A DNA stretch of 64,000 nucleotides from Actinomadura terrae (GTDB taxonomy: Bacteria > Actinomycetota > Actinomycetes > Streptosporangiales > Streptosporangiaceae): NCBI RefSeq assembly GCF_022751215.1, contig NZ_JAICDG010000001.1, forward strand, positions 806,001 through 870,000, given 5' to 3'. The position numbers and the translations under genes are program-made. The notes beneath the pieces were generated by a model, which was not told the DNA's origin, ran no database searches, and saw nothing but the letters and a program-made list of their open reading frames with translations. Shown one piece after another: positions 26,555 through 34,430 of this stretch. Numbering within the stretch: the first letter of the stretch is position 1; each line of letters begins with the position of its first letter.

Positions 26555-27140
26555 CGCGGCCGCCGCACCCGGCGAGTCCGCGCTGACCGTCAAGATCCTT
26601 GTGGCCGGCGGCTTCGGCGTCGGCAAGACCACTCTGGTGAGCGCGGTGAGCGAGATCCGCCCGCTGCAAACCGAGGAGGCCCTCACCGAGAAGAGCGTCG
26701 GAATCGACGACACGTCGGCGGTCGCGAACAAGACGACCACGACCGTGGCGATGGACTTCGGCCGGATCACGCTGCCGAACGGCCTCGTGCTGTTCGTGTT
26801 CGGCACGCCCGGCCAGGACCGTTTCTGGTTCATGTGGGACGAGCTCGCCAAGGGCGCGCTCGGCGCGGTCGTGCTGGTCGACACGCGGCGGCTGGCCGAC
26901 TGCTTCGCCTCGGTCGACTACTTCGAGCGGCGCGGCGTCCCGTTCATCATCGGCGTCAACCGGTTCGACGGCGCGGGACGGCACACGCCCGACCAGGTCC
27001 GCGACGCGCTCGACCTGCCCGCGGACGTGCCGGTGATCGACTGCGACGTCCGGGACCGCGAGGACGCCAAGCAGGTGCTGATCACGCTCGTCGAGCACAT
27101 CATGCGCACGATGAGCGGCCGCCAGTCGGTCACCTACTAG
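26535..27140 (+). CDS. cvnD: Conservon GTP-binding protein (second CvnD)
   Basis: 201 residues from ATG 26535, overlapping cvnC by 20 bases. P-loop GGFGVGKTTLVSAVSEIRPLQTEEALTE, FGTPGQDRFWFMWDELAKGALGAVV and VNRFDG. It is very similar to the copy at 22178 in the G domain but lacks its C-terminal tail. It closes the A-B-C-D set. Its 3' end touches the convergent cupin gene by four bases, and the operon terminator lies inside that gene. Confidence 0.93.
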   Translation: MESVRSDAAAAPGESALTVKILVAGGFGVGKTTLVSAVSEIRPLQTEEALTEKSVGIDDTSAVANKTTTTVAMDFGRITLPNGLVLFVFGTPGQDRFWFMWDELAKGALGAVVLVDTRRLADCFASVDYFERRGVPFIIGVNRFDGAGRHTPDQVRDALDLPADVPVIDCDVRDREDAKQVLITLVEHIMRTMSGRQSVTY

Positions 27141-27865
27141 CCGGCCGCCGAGCCGTCCCCCGCCGGGTCCGGCGGGGGACGGAAGTCGGCGAAGTCGAAG
27201 CCGGGGGAGACCACGCAGCTGACGAGGACCTCCCGCCCGCCGGCGGGACGCGCGGCCTGCCACACCCCGCCGCGGATGATCGCCTGCGGGATCTCGCCCG
27301 CCGCGAGGTCCGGACCGAGCATGACGGTCTCCGGCGCGTCGCCGGGCGCCTCGCCGTCGCCGCCGAGCAGCAGCGCCAGCGGCCCGCCCGAGTGCCACAG
27401 CCACACCTCGTCTGAGCGGACGGCGTGCCACATCGACTCCTCGCCGGGCGGCAGCAGGAAGTAGATGCCGGTGGCGGTGTGCCGCTCGCCGGGGTAGCCG
27501 TCCGGGGTGAGGCGGGCCTCGGTCCGCCACGTCTCCCGGTACCAGCCGCCCTCGGGATGCGGCAGCAGGTCCAGCGCCTCGGCGGTGGCGGGACGCCTCA
27601 GGAACGCCACGTGCCGGCCGTCGGGCCCGCGCCGCGCGTACCGGACGTCGCTCACGGCCGTGGCCGCCAGGTCGATCTCGTCGGGCGGCGGGGACAGCCC
27701 GGGGTCCAGGGTCACCGCGACGACCTGGCCCGAGGCGAACGCGTCGTCGGCGATCGCGAGGGCGTCAGGCCCGTCCTCGGATGCCCAGACGGCACCGGCG
27801 TCCGCCAGCACGAACCGGGCCCCGGGCCGGGTCTTCCACGCTTCCAGCGTCGTGATCAGCAGCAC
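27137..27865 (-). CDS. DUF985-type cupin protein with an extra N-terminal domain
   Basis: 242 residues, GTG start at 27865. Residues ~95-235 are a cupin of the DUF985 family: LDLLPHPEGGWYRETWRTEA, GIYFLLPPGEESMWHAVRSDEVWLWHSGGPLALLL and SCVVSPGFDFADF. The metal-binding His and Glu of the barrel are visible (WHAVRSDEVW). The first ~90 residues (VLADAGAVWASEDGPDALAIADDAFASGQVVAVTLDPG) are not part of the cupin and I do not recognise them. Function unknown. The 3' end contains the hairpin terminating the opposite cvn operon. Confidence 0.8.
   Translation of the reverse strand: MLLITTLEAWKTRPGARFVLADAGAVWASEDGPDALAIADDAFASGQVVAVTLDPGLSPPPDEIDLAATAVSDVRYARRGPDGRHVAFLRRPATAEALDLLPHPEGGWYRETWRTEARLTPDGYPGERHTATGIYFLLPPGEESMWHAVRSDEVWLWHSGGPLALLLGGDGEAPGDAPETVMLGPDLAAGEIPQAIIRGGVWQAARPAGGREVLVSCVVSPGFDFADFRPPPDPAGDGSAAG
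27153..27182 (+). terminator. Terminator of the cvn operon, embedded in the cupin gene
   Basis: A perfect 12-bp stem, CCGTCCCCCGCC (27153-27164) with GGCGGGGGACGG (27171-27182), closes on a 6-base loop, 13 bases after the cvnD stop. It lies in the last codons of the convergent cupin gene. Confidence 0.75.
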
Positions 27866-28168
27866 GCCCCCGAGCCTAGGACATGTTGCCCGGCGACCTC
27901 AGCCGTCGCGCGGGCGCGTAGCTGAGCGGTGGGGCCGACGCCGGAGGCGAGGTCCCACCGGGAAGATCGCGAAGCGATTCCGCGCCCGCACAGGATCGGT
28001 CGGCGTGCGAGCCGCCAGGCGAGCACGCTGGGCCGAGATTGAAGGAAACACAGTCGCGCTGGCAGGATGGCGGGGTCATGTGGCCGAGTGATGGGGGCGA
28101 GATGCGCCAGGTCTTCGAGAACTCCACGTTCCCTGCCAGGACGAGAGCCTTCCTGGACTTCACCGGCC
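27866..28168. other. Divergent intergenic region carrying repeat copy B
   Basis: Between the cupin gene and the ribosomal-protection gene. Most of it is the structured repeat and its left flank. No promoter could be identified with confidence. An ATG at 28102 with GGGGGCGAG upstream opens a 39-codon frame that overlaps the start of the downstream gene. Confidence 0.5.
27954..28054. repeat. Dispersed structured repeat, copy B
   Basis: Loop GAGCCGCCAGGCGA at 28009-28022, closed by GGTCGGCGTGC (27998-28008) and GCACGCTGGGCC (28023-28034), which pair with two G-U wobbles. The CCGGGAAGATCGCGAAGCGAT block is at 27958-27978. Its left flank (27899-27923, TCAGCCGTCGCGCGG...GCGTAG) is shared with copy C, where the intervening ~35 bases are missing. 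Confidence 0.8.
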
Positions 28169-30094
28169 ATGACCGACTCCACCCGTTCCACCCTGAATCT
28201 CGGCATCCTCGCGCATGTTGACGCGGGCAAGACCAGCCTGACCGAGCGGCTGCTGTTCGACACCGGCGCGATCGCGCGCCTCGGCAGCGTCGACAGCGGC
28301 GACACCCAGACCGACCGCGGCGAGCTGGAGCGCAGCCGCGGCATCACGATCCGCTCCGCCGTCGCGTCGTTCCGGCTGGGCGCGCTGCGGGTCAACCTGA
28401 TCGACACACCGGGCCACGCCGACTTCATCGCCGAGGTCGAGCGCGCCCTCGGCGTCCTGGACGGCGCCGTGCTGGTGCTGTCGGCCGTGGAGGGCGTGCA
28501 GGCGCAGACCCGCGTGCTGATGCGGACGCTGCGCGAGCTGTCGCTGCCGACCCTCGTCCTCGTCAACAAGATCGACCGGATGGGCGCGCGGCGGGACGGG
28601 ACGCTCGCGGCGATCCGGGACAGGCTGCCGGGGCGCGCCGTCCCGCTGAACGACGTGCTCGACGTGGGCACGCCCGCCGCCCGCACGGTGCCGCGCGGGC
28701 CCGATCCCGAGATCCTGGCCGAGGCCGACGAGGGCCTCCTCGAAGCGCTCGTGGACGGGCGCGACCCCGAGCCCGGCGCGGTGCGGGCGGCGCTGCGCGC
28801 GCAGACGGCCGCCGGGATCGTCCAGCCGCTGTACTTCGGGTCCGCGATGACCGGCGCGGGCATCGCCGACCTGCTGGAGGGGATCGCGGCCCTCCTACCG
28901 CCCGCCCCCGCCGACGGCCGGGGGGAGGCGCGCGGGTCGGTGTTCGCGGTCGAGCGCGGGCCCTCCGGGGAGAAGGTGGCCTACCTGCGGCTGTTCTCGG
29001 GGGAGCTGCGGCCGCGGCAGCGGGTCGCCTTCCAGGGGCGGGACGGCGCGCACAGCGGCCAGCTCACGAGCCTCGACGTCATCGGCGCCGCCGAGCCGGG
29101 CGGCGGCCTCACTGCGGGCGGCATCGCCCGGATTCGCGGCCTGCCCCGGGTGCGGGTCGGCGATCACGTGGGCGAGCCGGAGCGCGCCGTGCCCGCGTTC
29201 CCGCCGCCGACCCTGGAGACGGTCGTCTCGGCGCGGCGGCCCGCGGAGTCGGCGCGGCTGCGCGCGGCGCTGCTCGCGCTCGCCGACGAGGACCCGCTGA
29301 TCCGGGCGCGGCCGATGCCGGGCCGCGCGACGTCCGTGCTGCTGTACGGGGAGGTGCAGAAGGAGATCATCGGTGCTCGGCTGCTCGCCGACGCCGGGGT
29401 CGAGGCGGTCTTCGAGGAGAGCCGCACCGTCTACGCCGAGCGCCCGGTGGGCGTCGGCGAGGCCGAGGAGGACATGAACTGGCGGCGCCGCACCCCCGAC
29501 TTCTGGGCCACGGTCGGGCTCCGCGTCGAGCCGGGGCAGGGCGTCACGTTCCGCCGCGAGGTCGAGTTGGGCGCGCTGCCGCACGCGCTCGACCGGGCGA
29601 TCGAGGAGACCGTCCGCCGGACCCTCGACCAGGGCCTGCACGGCTGGCCGGTGACCGACTGCGCCGTCGTGCTGACCCGGTCGGGCTACGCGGCGCCGGT
29701 CAGCACCGCCGCCGACTTCCGCGGCCTCACGCCGCTGGTGCTGATGCGGGCGCTGGAGGGCGCCGGGACGCGCGTGTACGAGCCGGTCCACGCGTTCGAG
29801 GCGGAGATCCCGGCGGACGCGCTGAGCCCCGTCCTCGCCCGGCTCGGGGCCCTCGGCGCGGACGCGCTGGAGCCCGAGCCGTCCGCCGACGGGGGGTGGA
29901 CGGTGCGCGGCGACATCCCCGCGTCCCGGATCCGCGACGCCGAGCGGTCGCTGCCCTCGCTGACCCGGGGCGAGGGGACGTGGTGGTCCAGGCCGTCCGG
30001 CGACAGGCCGGTCACCGGCCGCCCGCCCGCGCGCCACCGCACCGACGGCAACCCCCTCGACCGCGACGCCTATCTGCGCCACCTGGCCCGCTGA
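28169..30094 (+). CDS. Tet(M)/OtrA-family ribosomal protection protein (EF-G-like GTPase)
   Basis: 641 residues, the length of Tet(M)-class proteins and shorter than EF-G. GTPase motifs near the N-terminus: AHVDAGKTS (15-23), DTPGHADF and VNKIDRMG. The C-terminal domain IV has the family motif APVSTAADFRGLTPLV, equivalent to SPVSTPADFR of Tet(M). Such proteins bind the ribosome and dislodge tetracyclines; relatives in actinomycetes are self-protection or intrinsic factors. ATG at 28169 is chosen by homology to MxxxLNLGILAHVDAGKTS; no strong ribosome site is visible, and an overlapping small frame (28102-28221) may couple its translation. No tetracycline biosynthesis genes are nearby. Confidence 0.88.
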   Translation: MTDSTRSTLNLGILAHVDAGKTSLTERLLFDTGAIARLGSVDSGDTQTDRGELERSRGITIRSAVASFRLGALRVNLIDTPGHADFIAEVERALGVLDGAVLVLSAVEGVQAQTRVLMRTLRELSLPTLVLVNKIDRMGARRDGTLAAIRDRLPGRAVPLNDVLDVGTPAARTVPRGPDPEILAEADEGLLEALVDGRDPEPGAVRAALRAQTAAGIVQPLYFGSAMTGAGIADLLEGIAALLPPAPADGRGEARGSVFAVERGPSGEKVAYLRLFSGELRPRQRVAFQGRDGAHSGQLTSLDVIGAAEPGGGLTAGGIARIRGLPRVRVGDHVGEPERAVPAFPPPTLETVVSARRPAESARLRAALLALADEDPLIRARPMPGRATSVLLYGEVQKEIIGARLLADAGVEAVFEESRTVYAERPVGVGEAEEDMNWRRRTPDFWATVGLRVEPGQGVTFRREVELGALPHALDRAIEETVRRTLDQGLHGWPVTDCAVVLTRSGYAAPVSTAADFRGLTPLVLMRALEGAGTRVYEPVHAFEAEIPADALSPVLARLGALGADALEPEPSADGGWTVRGDIPASRIRDAERSLPSLTRGEGTWWSRPSGDRPVTGRPPARHRTDGNPLDRDAYLRHLAR

Positions 30095-30126
30095 ACCCGC
30101 GACCAGGGCGGGGTCTCGAAGGGGCG

Positions 30127-30247
30127 TCAGCCGTCGCGCGGCGCGTAGCCGGGAAGATCGCGAAGCGATGCCGCGTCCGCACAAGGTCGGTCAGCGTGCG
30201 AGCCGCCAGGCGAGCACGCTGACCGAGATCGCGAAGAACACGGTCAG
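30127..30247. repeat. Dispersed structured repeat, copy C
   Basis: Loop GAGCCGCCAGGCGA at 30200-30213 closed by a perfect 11-bp stem, GGTCAGCGTGC (30189-30199) with GCACGCTGACC (30214-30224). ATCGCGAAGCGAT at 30157-30169. The right edge AACACGGTCAG includes the stop codon of the Uma2 gene at 30244-30246, as copy A does for the CbiX-like gene. Confidence 0.8.
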
Positions 30248-30816
30248 TCCATCTCGGAGAGGCGGGCGGGGTCGAAGGAGATCGTGAAGGGGCGCTCCAG
30301 CGTCAGCGTCTCCCCGGCGCGGGCCCTGCCGGCGACCTGGTAGCCGCCGTCCCCGAGGTCCAGCATCGTGACGGTGGGGCGGGGCTCCAGGTCGACGATC
30401 CAGTAGTGCGGGATGCCGGTGGCGGCGTACTCCTCGACCTTGCGGACGCGGTCGATCTGCTCGTTCACCGTGCGGGGCGTGACGACCTCGGCGACGAGGA
30501 TCAGGTCGGGGCCGTAGTAGGTGCGGGTGCGGCGCTCCAGGGCGGCGCGCGCGACGTCGCGGCTGACGGCGAACACGTCGGGCTTGCGGACACCGGCGGG
30601 GGTCGTCACGTCCTGCGGGGCGCCCGCGACGTGGACGTCGGCGTCGGCCTGCCGCGCGGCCTCCTTGAGGACGCTCCGCAGCTGCTGCGCGGCGTGGTCG
30701 TGCCAGACGTCGCCCGGCAGCTCGTGCAGCCAGCCGTCGGCGAGCTCGTAGCGGCGGCCCTCCTCGGGCAGCGCGTCCAGGTCGTAGAGCGTGTACGGGC
30801 CGTACGTCGCGCCCAT
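30244..30816 (-). CDS. Uma2-family (PD-(D/E)xK-fold) protein
   Basis: 190 residues from ATG 30816 (AAGG upstream). The Uma2/DUF820 pattern is clear: YELADGWLHELPGDVWHD near the N-terminus, then VRKPDVFAV, YGPDLILVAEVVTPRTVNEQIDRVRKVEEYAATGIPHYWIVDLE, which supplies the D...E-x-K-like nuclease core. The family is expanded in actinobacteria and cyanobacteria; many members may be nuclease-fold proteins of unknown target. No adjacent toxin, antitoxin or transposase. Confidence 0.88.
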   Translation of the reverse strand: MGATYGPYTLYDLDALPEEGRRYELADGWLHELPGDVWHDHAAQQLRSVLKEAARQADADVHVAGAPQDVTTPAGVRKPDVFAVSRDVARAALERRTRTYYGPDLILVAEVVTPRTVNEQIDRVRKVEEYAATGIPHYWIVDLEPRPTVTMLDLGDGGYQVAGRARAGETLTLERPFTISFDPARLSEMD

Positions 30817-31031
30817 GGACCTTGTCCCCCCGTCCTCCGAGCCGTATACGGGCCGCTCTCGAATCTAGTGGACGGACGTCCGGCGGTCCGGAACCAAGAT
30901 CGCGCGTCGGCCGGATTCGGGCGAATCTCTCGAAAACCGAGTGACGGCGAGTTACGATACATCGCGAGTCCCGTCGCCGTCCGGAGGCGGGCCGCGTCGA
31001 CGTCGCCGGGAAGCCGTGAAGGAGAGATGTG

Positions 31032-31595
31032 ATGAGCGCCGAGCAGCCGAACGCCGGAGCCGCCCTGCGCGCCTCGGACGGCGACCGCGACCGGACCCTC
31101 GTGCGGCTGCACACCGCCTACGCCGAGGGTCGCCTGACCGACACCGAGCTTGACGAGCGCATCGACCTCGCGCTCGCCGCCCGCACGCACGCGGAACTCG
31201 GCCGGGTGGCCGACGACCTGCCGTCCACGGGCGTCCCGCCGGTCGGACCGGCCGGACGCCCGGCCGGGCGGTTCCAGATGGCCTACAAGAGCGCGGTCAG
31301 GCGCAGCGGCCGGTGGCGGCTGCCGGAGCGGTTCACGACGGTGCTCTACAAGGGGCACTCGCTGCTCGACCTGCGCGAGGTGGAGCTGGACGGGCCGGTC
31401 ACGACGATCCGCGTGCTCGCCTACAAGTCCACGGTCGAGATCGTGGTCCCGGCGGGCGTGCGGGTCGAGGCGGCGGGCGTGGGCGTGTCCTGCGAGGTCG
31501 GCGGCGCACCGGCGGTGGACGCGCCGGTGCTCCATATCCAGGGCTTCGCGTACAAGGGGGAGATCGAGGCGAAAGATAAGTTTCGCCGGGCCTGA
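31032..31595 (+). CDS. DUF1707 (SHOCT-like) domain protein
   Basis: 187 residues. ATG at 31032 follows AAGGAGAG. The N-terminal ~55 residues are a DUF1707 domain (RASDGDRDRTLVRLHTAYAEGRLTDTELDERIDLALAARTHAELGRVADDLP). The C-terminal part is a beta-rich domain resembling the LiaF-type/DUF2154 C-terminus (STVEIVVPAGVRVEAAGVGVSCEVGG). No membrane helix is visible. Function unknown; related proteins often accompany envelope-stress genes. Confidence 0.85.
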   Translation: MSAEQPNAGAALRASDGDRDRTLVRLHTAYAEGRLTDTELDERIDLALAARTHAELGRVADDLPSTGVPPVGPAGRPAGRFQMAYKSAVRRSGRWRLPERFTTVLYKGHSLLDLREVELDGPVTTIRVLAYKSTVEIVVPAGVRVEAAGVGVSCEVGGAPAVDAPVLHIQGFAYKGEIEAKDKFRRA

Positions 31596-31670
31596 GGTGA
31601 TAGAACGCTCCCACGGCTAGGATCGGCCGCCGTTCACGCCGATGTCCGGACACGGGCGGATGTGGCGCGG

Positions 31671-31706
31671 TTTGATGGGTTGATCCATTTTGATGGGTCG
31701 ATCCAT
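31671..31706 (+). repeat. 18-bp tandem repeat upstream of the propeller gene
   Basis: TTTGATGGGTTGATCCAT (31671-31688) and TTTGATGGGTCGATCCAT (31689-31706) differ at one base. Each unit has ATGG...CCAT dyad symmetry and the array ends 34 bases before the GTG start, suggesting a tandem protein-binding site. Confidence 0.6.
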
Positions 31707-31740
31707 GGCGAACCGGGCCGCGGCCGGTGAAGGAGCGCGT

Positions 31741-34410
31741 GTGACGGCGAGGACCCCCGAGCAGGACGACGTACGGCTCCCGGTCGAGGCCGGGCCGGTC
31801 GGCGGGGCCGTCGACAACGAGCCGATCGACTCCCGCCGGATCCGGCGGCGCCTGACCTTCGGCGTCGCCGCCGACCTCGCCGGGCTGCCCGCGTCGCTGT
31901 CGCCCTGGCAGCGCGCCTACGAGGCGTGGCGGTCCGCGGACCTGCCGTGGGGCCACGGCCCCGCGCCGCGCGTCCCGTCCGCGGCTCCCTCCGCGGCCGC
32001 TTCCGTGGCCCCCTCCGAGACGCCGTTCGAGGCACCGGCCGAGACGCCGCCCGAGGCGCCTTCCGCGTGGAAGCCGATCAGGACGCCGATCGACCAGAAG
32101 GTGTACTCCCCGCCAGAACCGCGCCGCACCCCCGCGCGGACGCGGCGGCTGCGGGCGGGCGTCGCGATCGCGGCCGGGCTCGTGCTGGTGGCGGGCGGGG
32201 CGATCGTGCTCCTCGGCAGGGACGGGGGCGGGACGGCCCGTCCGCGCGTCCCGGCGGCCGTGTCCGCCGACCGGCTGTTCGCGGCCGACCCGGTGGCCAC
32301 CACGGACGGGCTCGTCCAGAACCTCGCCGCCCTCGGCTCGGACGGCGCGACGCTCGTCGCGGCGGGCACGGAAGGCCCCGGCGCCGAGGGCCGCGAACGC
32401 GCCGAGTTCCTGTACTCCAGCGGCCTGGGCGGTTCGGGAAGCGCCTGGCGGACGGCCCGGGTCCGCGCGGCGGACGGGTCGGAACCGCCGCTCGGCGACC
32501 GTCCCCGCCTGGTGTCCGGCGGCCAGGGGACCTGGGTGGCGCTCGGCCGGGACGCCGGGGGCGCCGTCGTCACCTGGACCGGCAAGGACGCCAAGAGCTG
32601 GACACGCCAGCCGCCGACCGGTGCTGTGTTCCGCCCGTCCGACGAGGTCAACGCGCTCGCGCGCACCCCGCGCGGGTTCGTGGCGGCGGGCGCGGCGTCC
32701 GGCCGGGCCGTGGTGTGGAGCTCGGCGGACGGCCGCGCCTGGCAGCGCCTCGACGGGCTCCGGGCCGCCGGGATCACCGGGCTCGACCGGCTCGCCGCGT
32801 CCGGGGACGTACTGGTCACGCACGGCACGTACCAGAAGAAGGTCACCCGCAAGAAGGGCCGCCGCAAGGCCACGCGGACGGTGCGCGGCGAGGGCGTCTG
32901 GCGGTCGGCGGACGGCGGCCGGACCTGGACGGCCGTCGACGTCCCGCAGGGCCACGGCTCCCACGGCGCGACGAAGGGCCTGGTGGCGTGGCGGGGCGGG
33001 TTCGCCACCGTCCGGGAGGGCAGCCGCACGACCGGCCGGAGGAAGCACCGCAGGACGACGCGGTTCGGCGTCCTGCTCACCTCGCCGGACGGGCGGCGCT
33101 GGCGCGCGGCGGGCACGTTCGGCGGCGCCGCGTACACGGGTGTCGAGCGTTTCGGCGGGAGCGCGGAGGGCCTGGCCGTCCTCATCACGGACCGCGTCAA
33201 GGGCAGGGCCGGCCGCACGGTCCTGCGCAGCGCCGACGGACGCACCTGGCAGCCGACCGGTACGGTCGCGGGCCCCGCTGCCGGCCCCGCGACCGAGGTC
33301 AGCGGCCTGACCGTCGCCCCGGACGGCACGGTCGCGCTCGCCGGGCACCGGGGCGACGACGCCTACCTGTCCGGCGTGGACCTCGCGTCCGTGCCGGGCG
33401 CCGTCCACACCGAGCGCACGATCAGGTCGGTGAGCACAGGCCCCGGACGGGTCGTCGCGGTCGGCAGCACGAACGGCGCCACGGCCGTCTGGAGCTCGCC
33501 GGACGGACGCCAGTGGACCCGCGCCCCGGTTCCCTCGACCCCCGGTTGGCTGTCCGACGTCGCGTACGGGTCGGGCGGTTGGCTGGCCGTAGGCCGCGCG
33601 TCCGGCGCCTCCTCCGGTCCGCTCGCGTTCGTCTCGCCGGACGGCGCGTCCTGGACGAAGGTCCCGTTCCCCAAGGGCGCTTCAGGCACCGGGCCCTCCG
33701 CCGTCACGACGGGACCCGCCGGGTACGTCGCCGTCGGCCCCGGCGCGGCCCGGCGCACTACCGACCGCACGTCCTGGAAGCGCACCGGCATCGACGGCAG
33801 GCCCACCGACGTCGCCGCGACGGCACGCGGCTACGTCGCGGTCGGCAGCCGTGGCACGGCACCTGCCATCTGGACCTCGCCGGACGGCCTCACCTGGAAG
33901 ACCGCCGAACTCCCCGCCGCCCTCGCGCCCGGGCCGCTCACCAGAGTGGCGGCGCGCGGCGACGCGCTGATCGCGGTCGGCCCGAATTCGGCTCCGCTGG
34001 TGTCCACCGACGCCGGAGCGACCTGGACGCCCCGCCCCCTGACCGGCACGCCCACGCCGGCCGAACCGTCGAAGCCGGCCGCCCCCGCACTGTCCGGCGT
34101 GCGGCTCTCGACGTTCACCCTGTCGACGGCCGCTCCGCAGCTCGCGACACCGCCCACCGGTACGGTGCCGACGGCCGTCGCGGCGACGCCGAAGGGCTGG
34201 GTCGTCGCCGGGACGCTCGGCAGGGCGGCCGGGATCTGGACGTCCCGGGACGGCGCGGCCTGGCGCCGCGTCCCCGCCGCCGGGCTGGACGGGCCGGGCG
34301 ACTCGCGGCTCACGGTCCTGACGTCCCTGGGCGGCGACCTGCTGGCGCTCGGCACCCGCGCCGCCCATCGCGGCACGTCCACGCTGCTGTGGCGCGCGGC
34401 CATGCCCTGA
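31741..34410 (+). CDS. Single-pass membrane protein with an extracellular BNR/sialidase-like beta-propeller
   Basis: 889 residues from GTG 31741 (AAGGAG upstream). Residues ~1-135 are cytosolic, with a Pro/Ala/Glu-rich linker and a start SRRIRRRLTFGVAADLAGLPASLSPWQRAYEAW that looks like a small folded motif. One membrane helix follows (AGVAIAAGLVLVAGGAIVLL). The rest carries about ten Asp-box-type repeats (S-x-DGR-x-W: SADGRAWQRL, SADGGRTWTAV, SPDGRRWRAA, SPDGRQWTRA, SPDGASWTKV, SPDGLTWKTA), which should fold as one or two beta-propellers outside the cell. No glycosidase catalytic residues can be asserted; a sensing or binding role is as likely. Confidence 0.8.
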   Translation: MTARTPEQDDVRLPVEAGPVGGAVDNEPIDSRRIRRRLTFGVAADLAGLPASLSPWQRAYEAWRSADLPWGHGPAPRVPSAAPSAAASVAPSETPFEAPAETPPEAPSAWKPIRTPIDQKVYSPPEPRRTPARTRRLRAGVAIAAGLVLVAGGAIVLLGRDGGGTARPRVPAAVSADRLFAADPVATTDGLVQNLAALGSDGATLVAAGTEGPGAEGRERAEFLYSSGLGGSGSAWRTARVRAADGSEPPLGDRPRLVSGGQGTWVALGRDAGGAVVTWTGKDAKSWTRQPPTGAVFRPSDEVNALARTPRGFVAAGAASGRAVVWSSADGRAWQRLDGLRAAGITGLDRLAASGDVLVTHGTYQKKVTRKKGRRKATRTVRGEGVWRSADGGRTWTAVDVPQGHGSHGATKGLVAWRGGFATVREGSRTTGRRKHRRTTRFGVLLTSPDGRRWRAAGTFGGAAYTGVERFGGSAEGLAVLITDRVKGRAGRTVLRSADGRTWQPTGTVAGPAAGPATEVSGLTVAPDGTVALAGHRGDDAYLSGVDLASVPGAVHTERTIRSVSTGPGRVVAVGSTNGATAVWSSPDGRQWTRAPVPSTPGWLSDVAYGSGGWLAVGRASGASSGPLAFVSPDGASWTKVPFPKGASGTGPSAVTTGPAGYVAVGPGAARRTTDRTSWKRTGIDGRPTDVAATARGYVAVGSRGTAPAIWTSPDGLTWKTAELPAALAPGPLTRVAARGDALIAVGPNSAPLVSTDAGATWTPRPLTGTPTPAEPSKPAAPALSGVRLSTFTLSTAAPQLATPPTGTVPTAVAATPKGWVVAGTLGRAAGIWTSRDGAAWRRVPAAGLDGPGDSRLTVLTSLGGDLLALGTRAAHRGTSTLLWRAAMP

Positions 34411-34430
34411 GCGGCACGCTGAGGAGGATC

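Noticed and set aside
20229..30247. CRISPR or IS-element explanation for the three repeat copies
   Set aside because: Copies are thousands of bases apart with genes between them. There is no regular spacer, no transposase frame and no terminal direct repeats were identified.
31926..34430. Long open frame in another phase through the propeller gene, running into the GNAT gene
   Set aside because: The Asp-box repeats are in the other frame. Only the part from 34431, with its own GAGGAGG, is a real gene.
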